From positions 124,001 through 188,000 of the forward strand of contig JAFEAM010000021.1 in assembly GCA_018266395.1 (NCBI GenBank): a stretch of 64,000 bases of DNA, written 5' to 3'. The translations under genes and the position numbers were made by a program. The notes beneath the pieces are model-generated. The model was not told where the DNA came from and searched no databases. It worked only from the letters and a program-made list of their open reading frames with translations. Origin of the DNA: Bacteroidota bacterium (GTDB lineage Bacteria; Bacteroidota; Bacteroidia; Cytophagales; Cyclobacteriaceae). Of the stretch, positions 25,826 through 36,200 are shown piece by piece (position 1 is the stretch's first letter; every line of letters starts with the position of its first letter).

Positions 25826-27664
25826 ATGCGATTCTTGATTTTCACCCTGGGCCTGATCATTACATCAGGCTTATATGCTCAGGAATGCCAGAAAGGTGAC
25901 TGTGTCAATGGCGAGGGCACCTATGTTTACAGCGATGGATCAAAATACATCGGGGAATTCAAGGACTCAAAATGCAACGGGTTCGGTATCATTTTCTATG
26001 CTAGCGGCGACAAATTTGTTGGAGAATTCAGGGACCATGCTGTAAGCGGGCACGGGGCCTGGTACTACAAGGGTGGCGAAGCTCAGCCGGGCTATTATGA
26101 CGACCGCAACAATTTTGTACTGTATAGCAGTCTGCAGACCGGTTGCCTTCAAGGAAACTGTGACACCGGCAGTGGCAGCTATCTTTGGACCGGGGGTGTC
26201 TATTACGTAGGGCAGTTCAGCAATTCTGAGCCCAACGGTTACGGTATCTGCTATTTCTCGGATGGTGGAAAATACGAGGGGCAATGGAAGGACAAGAAAT
26301 TTCACGGAGAGGGTACGTACTACAACGCTGAGGGAACCATCCAACGGGGAATGTGGATGGATCACAAGTATGTAGGCGCAACTTCCTCGACAGGAACAGT
26401 GAGTTCAACAGGCTGCATTTCCGGTAATTGTGAGAATGGGTTCGGCATCTACCGCTATGATGATGGCGGAGTCTATACCGGCGAATTCAAGAACGGATTC
26501 CGCGAAGGAACAGGTACTTATTATTGGGCAACCCGCGGTAAGTATGTCGGTGCTTGGGTGCAGGGGAATATGAACGGCCAGGGCACCTACACGGATGAAA
26601 ATGGTAAGATTCAGGCTGGAATATTCAAAGATGGCCAGCTCGCAACTTCAAGTGATGTTTCAGCTTTGCTGGCAGAAATACACTGGGAGGATCCGGTTAC
26701 AGCAACTTCCAAAGTACCCTATGCGACAGTGAACATCAAGGCTTGCATAAAATCGGAAACAGATGTTATAAGCGTACGAGGAATTCTCAACGGCAAGGTT
26801 GCCTTCACAGAAACTTCTTTTAAGGATGAGGCCCTTTCCGGGTGCAAAGTTGTACTCTCTAAAGCCATTAATCTTTCACCAGGCAGCAACTCGTTAAAAA
26901 TTACAGCTGAGAACAAGGCGGGTGTGGCAACCTCTTCAGATAGAACCATCGAGTTAATGGGTCAGACCAAACAGAAGCGCCTCGCCCTGGTCATAGGCAA
27001 CTCCAACTACAAAACAGCCAATGTGCTGAAGAACCCGCTCAACGATGCCAGATCAATGTCACACATGCTGGAGTCGCAGGGCTTTACCGTCATTTTGAAG
27101 GAGGACGTAAGTACCCGCGACCTGAAAATGGCTATCGATCAGTTTGGACGCAGACTAAAAGAGGAAAGTTTCAATGTGGGGCTTTTCTATTACGCAGGTC
27201 ATGGCATACAGGTTAAGGGTTCGAATTATCTTGTACCGGTGGACGCAGATATTCAGGATGAAGCTCAGGTGGAATATGACTGCGTACAAGCTGATCGCGT
27301 ACTCAGCTACATGGAAATTGCGGGCACAGAGGTAAATGTTATTATCCTGGATGCATGCCGCAACAATCCGTTCAAAAGGTCATGGAGCAGATCCACCGAC
27401 AGCGGAGGCCTGGCCTTCATGAATGCGCCTTCCGGAACGCTGATCGCTTATGCCACCGCCCCCGGGCATACTGCTGCTGACGGCACAGGACAAAATGGTC
27501 TGTATACAGAGGCGCTGCTGGAAGAAATGCAAAATCCAGATCTCTCCATTTTGCAGGTATTTCAACGGGTTAGGGCAAAAGTCTCCGAGAAATCCAGCAA
27601 AGGGCAAATTCCCTGGGAATCAACTTCCCTTACCGGTGACTTCTACGTTGCCAAACATCAGTAA
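25826..27664 (+). CDS. Secreted MORN-repeat protein with C-terminal caspase-like protease
   Basis: 612 residues with a signal peptide (MRFLIFTLGLIITSGLYAQ). Residues ~20-275 hold about nine MORN repeats in three groups, each beginning with a CxxGxCxxGxG unit (CQKGDCVNGEG, CLQGNCDTGSG, CISGNCENGFG). A beta-sandwich region follows (~285-375). Residues ~385-612 are a peptidase C14 caspase-like domain with catalytic His459 (YYAGHGIQV) and Cys511 (ILDACRNNPF), and the nearby SGTLIAYATAPG matches bacterial metacaspase-like enzymes. Those enzymes cleave after basic residues or process partners. The target here is unknown. It converges on an OmpA-family gene, and its other neighbour is also OmpA-family. 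Confidence 0.86.
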   Translation: MRFLIFTLGLIITSGLYAQECQKGDCVNGEGTYVYSDGSKYIGEFKDSKCNGFGIIFYASGDKFVGEFRDHAVSGHGAWYYKGGEAQPGYYDDRNNFVLYSSLQTGCLQGNCDTGSGSYLWTGGVYYVGQFSNSEPNGYGICYFSDGGKYEGQWKDKKFHGEGTYYNAEGTIQRGMWMDHKYVGATSSTGTVSSTGCISGNCENGFGIYRYDDGGVYTGEFKNGFREGTGTYYWATRGKYVGAWVQGNMNGQGTYTDENGKIQAGIFKDGQLATSSDVSALLAEIHWEDPVTATSKVPYATVNIKACIKSETDVISVRGILNGKVAFTETSFKDEALSGCKVVLSKAINLSPGSNSLKITAENKAGVATSSDRTIELMGQTKQKRLALVIGNSNYKTANVLKNPLNDARSMSHMLESQGFTVILKEDVSTRDLKMAIDQFGRRLKEESFNVGLFYYAGHGIQVKGSNYLVPVDADIQDEAQVEYDCVQADRVLSYMEIAGTEVNVIILDACRNNPFKRSWSRSTDSGGLAFMNAPSGTLIAYATAPGHTAADGTGQNGLYTEALLEEMQNPDLSILQVFQRVRAKVSEKSSKGQIPWESTSLTGDFYVAKHQ

Positions 27665-27675
27665 TGTTGCTAGGC

Positions 27676-28563
27676 TTATTGATTAACAGCCTCTACATCC
27701 ACGCGCACATTCGCTTCGGCCTTCGGGTCATCCACCTTATATAGAGGCTTCTTACCCCCCCAGGCTTTAATGGTCATGCGCTTCGTGTCAATGCCCTTGC
27801 TTACAAGGTAATCCTTTATGCAGTTGGCGCGCTGCTGAGACAAATCCTTGGCTGATCCGTAATCTTCCACGGTGTTATCCAATGTGAACATATCAGAGGA
27901 TGCATCTTTGCGACGAATGATTTTCCCTGGATCATTTCCATTGGTATGACCATGAATCTTGATTTTCAAATTGGGGTTCTCCTGCATGATCTTGACGAGA
28001 CGGTCAACTTCATATTTGGATTCCGGCCTCAGGATTGCTGCGTCTTTGTAGAAATATATGTGGTCAAGAGTTTCGACATCTCCCTTTTTCATGGTCGTCG
28101 TTTTCTTCTCAACCTCTGCCTTTATCTTTTCCTCCTTTTCTTTGGCCGGGTCCACTACTGGAACAGGCTTCACCTCTTCGACTACAACCACAGGCTGCTG
28201 CTTGACCTCTTCGATCACCGGCTCCTCCTTTTTTACTTCAGGCACTACCTTCGTAAAGACCCAGGCGTCCTTATATGAGGAGATTTCCCGAACACGCTCA
28301 GCCTCAATAACCGCATCCTCCTTCTCATCGGTCTGCATCACAAACACATAATAGAGATTCTTCCCGGCATTCAGGTCAACACTTGTTTTCAATTTGAATT
28401 TGGAAGCAGCTTGTTTGGACAACTGTTCTGCATTTTGCCTCTCGGCAAAGGCACCAATCACAACGACATAATTGCCCGGATCTTTAAGCGTACGCTGAGC
28501 ATTACCTGAAGAGACGAAACAGGCGACTGCGCACAAAGCCAAAACTATAGCACGGCTTATCAT
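27676..28563 (-). CDS. SPOR-like/OmpA-family envelope protein, paralogue 3
   Basis: 295 residues with a signal peptide ending SSGNAQ. It has the N-terminal SPOR-like domain (YVVVIGAFAERQNAEQL, YYVFVMQTDEKEDA), a Glu/Lys/Val-rich linker and an OmpA domain (IHGHTNGNDPGKII, LSQQRANCIKDYLVSKGI, WGGKKPLY). It lacks the middle beta-sandwich of paralogues 1 and 2, so it is a shorter and more distant copy. It is predicted to be periplasmic or outer-membrane associated and to bind peptidoglycan. The end is 12 nt from the convergent MORN-caspase gene. Confidence 0.83.
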   Translation of the reverse strand: MISRAIVLALCAVACFVSSGNAQRTLKDPGNYVVVIGAFAERQNAEQLSKQAASKFKLKTSVDLNAGKNLYYVFVMQTDEKEDAVIEAERVREISSYKDAWVFTKVVPEVKKEEPVIEEVKQQPVVVVEEVKPVPVVDPAKEKEEKIKAEVEKKTTTMKKGDVETLDHIYFYKDAAILRPESKYEVDRLVKIMQENPNLKIKIHGHTNGNDPGKIIRRKDASSDMFTLDNTVEDYGSAKDLSQQRANCIKDYLVSKGIDTKRMTIKAWGGKKPLYKVDDPKAEANVRVDVEAVNQ

Positions 28564-28694
28564 AGACGAAAAAATTAGGTGTACTACAAAGATTGTATGA
28601 GATCACCTCTAAATTTATTCAATTTCCCGCTAAATATTACATCAATTCGCACAATTGGTCCCATTTTCAGGACAAGGACTTGAATTCTAATGAA

Positions 28695-31064
28695 TCATTT
28701 GGAAGACAAGACAGTAAAGCGCCTATCCATCGTTTCGCCGTAGCTGTCGACAAGGGTGAGCGTATGATCTCCGGATCCTGGGTTAATTGGTAACTCATGA
28801 ACGCCTCTGGTTGATCCCAGATAGGAACCGTCCAGATGCCAGAAGACTGTTGCACTTTCATTCCGATGTGTCACCTGAACAACCATTGCTGAAGGAGACC
28901 CATCCAGTTGCACAGGGAGATAAACTCTAGCAAGCGGACGGGGATAAATGATGTCCATTGAAGCTACCATGGCAGGATCTGCACATCCCTTCCGATATGG
29001 CGGCAAAGGCTTATAATCCAGGTGGTGTTGCCGAAAATAGTATTCCTGAATTGGCGGGAGTACAAACCAATTTGCATCTGCCATTTCACCAGGATTTGCA
29101 CAGTCAGCATGAACCCTGAATCGATGATCCTTCGTCAAGTGCAGTTTCTGATGAAAAGAACACATCTGTGTGGACCGACCCTGGTATGGTACAAGAACAG
29201 AATCAATTGTTTCGCAATTGGCTGATGCTTTGTATCCGCTTTGTGCGCAAACCCCCAGCCTGGTCATTTCAGAAGTAGGGCAGCTAAACCAACCCTGGCC
29301 AGGAAGCACCGAAAAGATATTGAACATCAGGGGTGCCGCTGCTTCTGTTCCGGTGAGTCCAGGCCTTCCTTCACCATCGGCATTGCCGGCCCAAACTCCA
29401 ACCGCATACGCCGGAGTAACACCGATGGCCCAACCATCCCGCATGCCGAAACTGGTACCTGTTTTCCAGGCGATTGGCTGCCTGCTGGAAAAGTTATACC
29501 AGCCCGTTTCTTCGCCAGGCCTGCGCATCTCCTTTAGCGCCTCCCAGGCAGACCAGATTGAGGCTGCGCTCAAAGGAGACGAAACTGATCGATGTCCATT
29601 ACCGTCTTCTAAAGAGATTTCCTGCAACTGAAAAACCGGAGGATGTATGTCAGCCGGATCATATCTTTCCTTTCCGGGAATTTCAAAATACCGGAGCAGC
29701 ATGCGGCTGCAGGAAGCGTACATTCCCGTAAGATCCCACAACGTTCCTTCAGCGCCACCCAGAACAAGGGAAAGTCCATAATGATCGGGTCCGTTGTCAA
29801 GGGTGCTCATCCCGAGTGATTTCAATAGACGATGAAACTTCTCATACCGGTATTCACGAAGTTCCTGAACAGCAGGAATATTTAAAGAATGGCTTAATGC
29901 TTTGTCAGCTGGTATCACACCGTCATACTTTCTCGAAAAGTTCTTTGGTTCATACCCATTGATTACAACCGGTATGTCGCTCACCAGCGCAGCAGGAAGC
30001 AACTTTCCTTCATCGAGCATCGCTGCATAGAGAAATGGTTTGAGAATGCTTCCCGTGCTCCTTCGCGCGCGGACCATATCAACATCTTCATTATGCTGAA
30101 CACCTGCCAGGGTATTCCCCACGTATGCCAGCACAGCCCCCGTCCGGACATCCATCACCAAAGCGGCAGAATTGAAAATCTGATTGCCACTCATGTGTTC
30201 CTGCCAGGAATGAACCATGTCATTTACACGCACCTGCAAAGCCGCATCGAGAGTGGACAGAATTTGACGGCCCTCCAACCCTTCCCTGATGCTTCTGCTG
30301 AGAAGATGCGGCGCTTTCCTTGGAAGAGCGATCGGTGACGCCGGTACCGGTTCGGCAAGTGACAACTGCAAGCCAAGTGAGTCCAGTTCACCCTGTTGAT
30401 ACAATCGCACCAACAATCCGTTTCTCTTTTTCATGAGAGCCTGACGATTCCTGGATAGGTTTATCAGGGAAGGATTGTTTGGCAGCACAGCGAGCAATGC
30501 CGCCTCCGACCAGGAGAGATCCACAGGATCACGTCCAAAATACCTCCAACATGCAGCCTCGAGTCCAACTACATTTCCACCGAAAGGAGCATGGGCAGCA
30601 TATAGCGCCAGAATTTCATCTTTGGTGTAACGAAATTCCAGCCTCGTCGACAACAGTAACTCTGTGAGTTTATTCCACACATTCCGCTTTCGTCCCTGTC
30701 CCGACAGCCTGATGACCTGCATCGTCAAGGTACTGCCGCCACTGACTACCTGGCCGGCGAGAATGTTCTGCCGAATGGCTCTGCCCATGGCGAGAAAGTC
30801 AATACCCCAGTGGTTCAGAAAACGCTTGTCCTCAAAGGTGATGAGTGCTTTGGCAAATTTTGAAGGTACAACTGAGGCTGATGGAAACCTCCATTGACCG
30901 TCGCTTGCGATGGCCGCAGACAACAGTTGTCCGTTGCGGTCTTTTAATACTGTACTAAAGGGCCTGGGGAAGAGGTCAGAAGGAAGACAGAAGTAGTAAC
31001 CCAACACAGTGGCCAGCAAAAGGCTTGTCCATATGAGCTTCCTTTTTTTTGGCAGCAGGGTCAT
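28695..31064 (-). CDS. pbpC: Penicillin-binding protein 1C
   Basis: 789 residues: an N-terminal membrane anchor, a GT51 glycosyltransferase domain (FEDKRFLNHWGID with Glu78, GGSTLTMQVIRL), a transpeptidase domain with the SxxK motif SILK (Ser339, Lys342), SLN (SHSLNIPA) and KTGTSFG, then a BiPBP C-terminal domain. It would polymerise and cross-link peptidoglycan on the periplasmic side. PBP1C is typically encoded with a periplasmic alpha-2-macroglobulin, and that gene is present here at the head of the same operon, four genes upstream. Its ATG overlaps the stop of the preceding gene by 4 nt. Confidence 0.93.
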   Translation of the reverse strand: MTLLPKKRKLIWTSLLLATVLGYYFCLPSDLFPRPFSTVLKDRNGQLLSAAIASDGQWRFPSASVVPSKFAKALITFEDKRFLNHWGIDFLAMGRAIRQNILAGQVVSGGSTLTMQVIRLSGQGRKRNVWNKLTELLLSTRLEFRYTKDEILALYAAHAPFGGNVVGLEAACWRYFGRDPVDLSWSEAALLAVLPNNPSLINLSRNRQALMKKRNGLLVRLYQQGELDSLGLQLSLAEPVPASPIALPRKAPHLLSRSIREGLEGRQILSTLDAALQVRVNDMVHSWQEHMSGNQIFNSAALVMDVRTGAVLAYVGNTLAGVQHNEDVDMVRARRSTGSILKPFLYAAMLDEGKLLPAALVSDIPVVINGYEPKNFSRKYDGVIPADKALSHSLNIPAVQELREYRYEKFHRLLKSLGMSTLDNGPDHYGLSLVLGGAEGTLWDLTGMYASCSRMLLRYFEIPGKERYDPADIHPPVFQLQEISLEDGNGHRSVSSPLSAASIWSAWEALKEMRRPGEETGWYNFSSRQPIAWKTGTSFGMRDGWAIGVTPAYAVGVWAGNADGEGRPGLTGTEAAAPLMFNIFSVLPGQGWFSCPTSEMTRLGVCAQSGYKASANCETIDSVLVPYQGRSTQMCSFHQKLHLTKDHRFRVHADCANPGEMADANWFVLPPIQEYYFRQHHLDYKPLPPYRKGCADPAMVASMDIIYPRPLARVYLPVQLDGSPSAMVVQVTHRNESATVFWHLDGSYLGSTRGVHELPINPGSGDHTLTLVDSYGETMDRRFTVLSSK

Positions 31065-31510
31065 GGCATCCGGTTGGCATGGCGCGAAACCAGCCTCCAG
31101 ATATTCTTCTGGTCCCGTACATACACTTCAGTGTATCGCAGGTCCATGGTAAATAACTTACCTTCCGTAACCCCTTCAAATGTTCCGGTGCCGGTTACTA
31201 TTGCGGTCTGTTGTCCCCCTTTGCTGCTTTCCGGAAAAATTCTCACGGCTGACTCCTTGACCGATACCTTTTGATAGTTCAGTTTACCGGACCTGAGGTC
31301 TTCAAGTAAATCATGTTTGTTCTGCACCCAGCCGTTTGAATGAATGTACTGCAGCCTTTCATCCACCAGATTCCGAATTGAATCTTCATTCTTATTAATC
31401 ATCCATTGGAATTTCCTTCTGGAAAGTGACGCCACCGCCTGTTCATCGCGGGACTGCCCTTCCGCGAGGAGAGGAATCAAAAGAATGGAAGCAAAGAAAA
31501 TAAGTCTCAT
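31061..31510 (-). CDS. Secreted NTF2/SnoaL-like small protein (DUF4440-like)
   Basis: 149 residues with a signal peptide (RLIFFASILLIPLLAEGQS). The rest resembles the cone-shaped NTF2/DUF4440 fold: FQWMINKNEDSIRNLVDERLQYIHSNG, then a beta sheet ending YTEVYVRDQKNIWRLVSRH. Proteins of this type are often small-molecule binding or have no known activity. The catalytic residues are not evident. It lies 6 nt after the desaturase gene and overlaps pbpC by 4 nt, so it belongs to the envelope operon. Confidence 0.72.
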   Translation of the reverse strand: MRLIFFASILLIPLLAEGQSRDEQAVASLSRRKFQWMINKNEDSIRNLVDERLQYIHSNGWVQNKHDLLEDLRSGKLNYQKVSVKESAVRIFPESSKGGQQTAIVTGTGTFEGVTEGKLFTMDLRYTEVYVRDQKNIWRLVSRHANRMP

Positions 31511-31516
31511 GAATGG

Positions 31517-32527
31517 TCAGAATCCTTTTGCTGTGACGAGATCTGCATCGGGTTTGGACTCATCTGAAAGGGTCACCTTTCCTCTCTCATTGCGAACAAT
31601 GCGAAGGAACAGTGAGATGCGGTTATCAAAAAGAAACCGCAGCCAAAGTTTCGTCCACGAATAATGCGCCTTCAATGAGTCATAATATTCAGGCGCCAGT
31701 TTCTTCAGGTCGGGCAAACGGTTCCATGGAACCGATGGGAAATCATGATGCTCATTGTGATATCCCACATTGAATGCCACGGTGTTGAGGGGGCCATAAT
31801 AGCTGTACGTCTCCTGCTGTTCGTCCAGGGTAAGATAGTGTTCCTGGATCCACCTGGCACCAAGCGGATGAAGGCCAACAGAAAAGAAGAAGCTGAAGAG
31901 AAGGAAGAAGAAAGCTTTGGGTCCAAAGAGCATCCAGATTGCCACGTCAAAGGCAATCTGAACAATCCAGTTCGCGACAATCCATCCATCAACCGGCTTA
32001 ATTTCTTTAAGGCGTGCGACCCGTATGGTCTGAAATACCGGAAAGAATAACAACCACAATGCCTTCCCGAAGAAGGAGTGATTAATGAGTTTCGCCTCCC
32101 AATAATCCGGGAGGTCTCCGTCGAGCTCGTGTACTCCCTGGAACGCATGATGCTTGATATGGTAGCGGACAAAGGATATGGCACTGGGAAGGGTATGAGG
32201 CAAATTGGCGACAATGGCAGCCATAAGATTGAGGCTCTTATTCTTGAAAAGAAGATGATGGGTACACTCATGGATCATGACAAACAGTGCATGATTGATA
32301 AATGCGCCCCCCAGCCAGGCGGCTGCCAGAACAATCCACCAGGATGAGCCGCTTACCAGCCATGCTCCGGCCACCATCATCCCCACCAAAAGGAGGATTA
32401 TAATCATGGTGAGGGGGTTTCTGGAAATCAGGGTCTTTACTTCAGGGTGCTTCACCATGATCTCTCGGGTCCTGATACGATGAGGTTCCGGTGCGTTGGA
32501 AAAACGAAAATCTTCTTTAGTTGCCAT
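31517..32527 (-). CDS. Sphingolipid delta-4 desaturase-like membrane desaturase
   Basis: 336 residues from ATG 32527. Three histidine boxes for a di-iron centre are present: HECTHH (86-91), HIKHH (123-127) and HNEHH (257-261), with about four membrane helices between. Two segments point to the eukaryotic DEGS/DES1 dihydroceramide desaturases rather than to generic acyl desaturases. One is the N-terminal DFRFSNAPEPHRIRTREIMV followed by KHPEVKTL, like the Lipid_DES leader. The other comprises ETYSYYGPLN and NVGYHNEHHDFP plus the closing APEYYDSL. It would introduce a trans double bond in a sphingoid base or act on a related lipid, in the inner membrane and needing electron donors. It sits between an unknown gene and the NTF2-like gene in the operon. 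The substrate is inferred and not proven. Confidence 0.83.
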   Translation of the reverse strand: MATKEDFRFSNAPEPHRIRTREIMVKHPEVKTLISRNPLTMIIILLLVGMMVAGAWLVSGSSWWIVLAAAWLGGAFINHALFVMIHECTHHLLFKNKSLNLMAAIVANLPHTLPSAISFVRYHIKHHAFQGVHELDGDLPDYWEAKLINHSFFGKALWLLFFPVFQTIRVARLKEIKPVDGWIVANWIVQIAFDVAIWMLFGPKAFFFLLFSFFFSVGLHPLGARWIQEHYLTLDEQQETYSYYGPLNTVAFNVGYHNEHHDFPSVPWNRLPDLKKLAPEYYDSLKAHYSWTKLWLRFLFDNRISLFLRIVRNERGKVTLSDESKPDADLVTAKGF

Positions 32528-32555
32528 AGGAGGAAAACGCAAAATTAGCAAAGAA

Positions 32556-33215
32556 TCAGTTGGGTTGCCCAGGGCCAACATTTTTATCAAACCATTCCTT
32601 TTCCGAATCGGCATTTTTACCGACTAACACTTGTTTAGCTATCTTTTGTCTTGCCCTGTTGATTGCAGACGTAACAAGAGAATGCTCGACAAAGTCATCA
32701 TCTTTCATCCCAAGTTTCTCCATCATATCCAGGATATTTTTCGCCCCGAATTGCTGCAGCAAGGGAGACTCAAGGTGAAGGCAAAAGACTGGATTAACAG
32801 GACTATCCCTGTTGCCGGTAAGCACTTTCAATAATTCCTGCTCAGCAGACTTATCCGTATGATGGGTTGTGAAGAAGACCGCCAGACCTGGCTGATTTAG
32901 TGCTTCTTTCTGCAGCAACGACTGCATAGAACGCAAACGCAGAATATCACGTCCGGAAAAGGAATAAGCTACCAGTGCAGTCCGCGAAATTGCATGCATA
33001 TCATCTGTAACGACCACCAATGGAACCTGAAGGTCCGCAAGAAATTTTTCCACCCGCTGCCGGTCAATAGGAAAGAACGAGATGATGACTGGCAGCCGGT
33101 TCTCTTTCATCGCTACAAGAATTGCCTTCGCCAGCCCTTTGTAACACTCCTCTTCTGTTTTCCAGACCCTGTCGACATAACCAGGTTCTTTCTCTGCACC
33201 TGAAAACCAGCCCAT
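32556..33215 (-). CDS. Conserved cytoplasmic protein of unknown function
   Basis: 219 residues without signal peptide or membrane helix, and I do not recognise the family. It looks alpha/beta: strands such as LPVIISFFP, VPLVVVTDD and GLAVFFTTHH alternate with charged helices, and the C-terminus (INRARQKIAKQVLVGKNADS, then EKEWFDKNV) is helical. It starts 2 nt after the alpha-2-macroglobulin stop and ends 28 nt before the desaturase, so it is part of the five-gene operon. No catalytic motif is apparent. Confidence 0.65.
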   Translation of the reverse strand: MGWFSGAEKEPGYVDRVWKTEEECYKGLAKAILVAMKENRLPVIISFFPIDRQRVEKFLADLQVPLVVVTDDMHAISRTALVAYSFSGRDILRLRSMQSLLQKEALNQPGLAVFFTTHHTDKSAEQELLKVLTGNRDSPVNPVFCLHLESPLLQQFGAKNILDMMEKLGMKDDDFVEHSLVTSAINRARQKIAKQVLVGKNADSEKEWFDKNVGPGQPN

Positions 33216-33217
33216 AT

Positions 33218-36200
33218 TTATGGCATCAATTTCTTAACAACATCAACCGTTTGACCTCGCGTGCGGGAGTAAATTGACCTGTCATACATTGCCTCGCAAC
33301 TCACCGCAGGCAAATAGTAGGTTCCGGTATAGCTTGCAGTAAGCATCACACGATACGTAACTTTTCGGGCGGCCGGCAGATCGAAATAGGTGTAGACCCG
33401 ATCATCCCGGATATCCTGATAAGTCGGCTTGTCACCCGTAAGCCTATCTTCAGCCTCTTCCAGGCGAAGGTTATTGATTTCCCAGCCGGAAGGGAATATC
33501 TGTTGCAACACCATGTTACGGTAATCCCCCTTCAGCCCTGGATTGCTTACAGTCACCGTCGCAATAAATTCATCCCCCTGCTGCAGCCTGGCAGGATCAA
33601 GATAACCTCCGTCTGTTCTGCTGTATGCAATGTCCATCGCCAGGTTATTTTTTGCTTCCTGCTCCGCGCCCCTGGCAGGTGTCCCTCGTGTGATGATCCT
33701 GACAAACAACGGCCCCTGGGTCTGACTTTCTACAGACAAGCTTCCGGACTTGTTTCCCTCGATGGCAAGCGGCACTTGTGCCATGGGGAGGTCAGTGACT
33801 GCGGCCACGGTCTTCCCGGACCAACTGTAGTTAAACTTGAGGGGACCCCGCTTCTCACCTGCGGCAAATTGACTTACCGACTTCAGAGACCACGCAGTAG
33901 CCTGCGTACTCATCCAAAAATTGGTGTTGCTTAACGCCTGTGAAATGTCCTTCACCAGTTCAAATGCCTTGGATCGTTCGTTTAGCAAAAGAAGTGTTTC
34001 AAGTATGATGGCCTTGTCGCGTATGTCTGAGCCGTACGATCCGGCCAGTTCGGAATAAGGCTTCACGCTTGTGGCGAGATTGGCAGCCAGCGCCCTGGCC
34101 GTCTCAGCCTGGCCGGCTTTAGCGTAAGTAGCCACCAGCATCCATGCAGCAGTGAGCGGCAGGTTACCAGCTTCGCGCATCCTGTTCATCGATGCCATAT
34201 CCGGATCCCCTGCCAGTGCCAGGGTATACAAACGATAGGCTTGAATGAGTTCGCTGCTTTGACGTTCCCGATTCTTCCTCCAATCCAATGATTTTGCCCG
34301 CTGGTATTTTTTCCATCTGCGTAGCATTTCATTCGGTATGAAATAACCCTTTGCCTCAGCTTCAAGAAGGAAGTGCCCTGCGTAGGTAGAACCCCAGCTG
34401 TCTGAATCTTCGTTCCCTGGCCAATAGGAAAAACCGCCATCTCTGGTTACAAACAACTTGATACGCTCAACCGCTGCCTTCACATTGTTCTGGATGCTTG
34501 CCTTCTCTTCATCTGACAACGACTTTACCTGATGCAGGTACAATTGTGCAAATACCGCTGATGTGGTCTGTTCAATACAACCATGAGGATACTCCATCAG
34601 ATACCTGAGCCGCTGTCCGAGGTTGATAGCCGGTAACGTGGATAGTTCAAGTATTGCAGAGTTGGTGCCTGCCAGACCTACCGGAGTTATACTGCCGGAC
34701 CATGACTTTCCATTCTCCAAAAGCGCTTCGGTCACACTGGTGACGGGTGGATTAGGGTTACGCACTTCAAGATCTATGGCATCTGTAGCCTTCCATGCAC
34801 CCGAACTGGCATTGACCTCAATATGTACTGATCCCGTTTCACTTTTTACCGCCAGGTCAAAGTCGGTTGTTATATTGTCCCGATCCATTGTCACCGATCT
34901 GCTTGATTCTCCTGCCACAGAGGCGGGACCGGTAACTGTGATTTCAACCTTTACATTCTTTATACTCTTTTCCATGGTGAAAAGTGTAACCGGCAACGAT
35001 ACCTTCTCTTCTGGCCCAAGTACCCTGGGCATCGTAGCCAGCACCATCAGTGGCTTTCTTACAGGTGTGGCTTTCTCAGCAATACCGTATGCACCCTGAT
35101 AACCTGCCACTAGCATTGTTTTGACGCTGCCAATGTAGGAAGGCATAATAAAACGGTGTGTTTGTTCGCCTCCTTCCAACGTAAAAGGGCCCAGGAATTT
35201 CACCACAGGTTTAAAGCGATTAGCCCTCTCATCATCCTGGCTGCCTTTAAGCATCATGTCTCCCCCGATAGCAAGTAGCCGTTCCACCTTGCCGCCAAAC
35301 GCGCCTATGACTTCGTCATAAAGGTCCCATGTCTTTACTCCCAATGCCTCCCTTGCATAGAACCGGGACCAAACATCGGGTGTACGGTATCTTGTAATAT
35401 CAAGCAGTCCTTCATCCACCACAGCCAGTGTGTAAGACATTTTTCGTCTGGTCTTTTCGGAAACCCTGATCGTTACTTCCTGGCCAGGTTCCAGCACATC
35501 TGGCATTTGGATCACAGGTTCCAAATGCGTTTTCGAGTCTTCCACCATGATGGGAATGACGCCATACATTCGCATCGGAAGATCGTTGATCGTCTGAGCG
35601 TGTGGTTGGAGGAGTGTGACATGCGCATAAACATTGGGAGCCATTTCCGGGAGCACCTCAAAGCTGAATTTGTTATCACCCTTCCCGGTGTTGACCCAGT
35701 ACGTCTGCAGTACAGAACTTCCGCTTTCAATGCTGATAAGAGCGCGTCCATTGTCGCTGCCGGGTATGACCAGAGTGGCTTTCTCTCCTATTTGATAGGA
35801 TGGCTTGTCTGATGAAAAAGTCAACATGGTTGCACCCTGTGCTTCATTGCGTGCTCTTCCCGCCCATCCCGGCCAATCGACATAGATCACCTTAGCGGTG
35901 CTGTGATTGGAATCCATATCCCTGGCCCGTACCAGATACCGTCCCCATTCAGGATATTTAATGTTGAAGGACCATGATCCCTTTCCATTAACCGTACTAA
36001 TTCTTCCTGAAGCTACTGGTGTTGAGTTGGAGGCGGACATATAGTTGGCATTCCCCTCACTGTTATCCCACCACCATCTCCATTCCAGTTTCGAAATGGT
36101 TACTTCAATATTGGGTCTTGAAAGACCATTGCCGTTTGCATCAACGGTTACAATATCAACCTGATGGGTGGTGTCCGTCAACAACATTCCCCTTGCCTTG

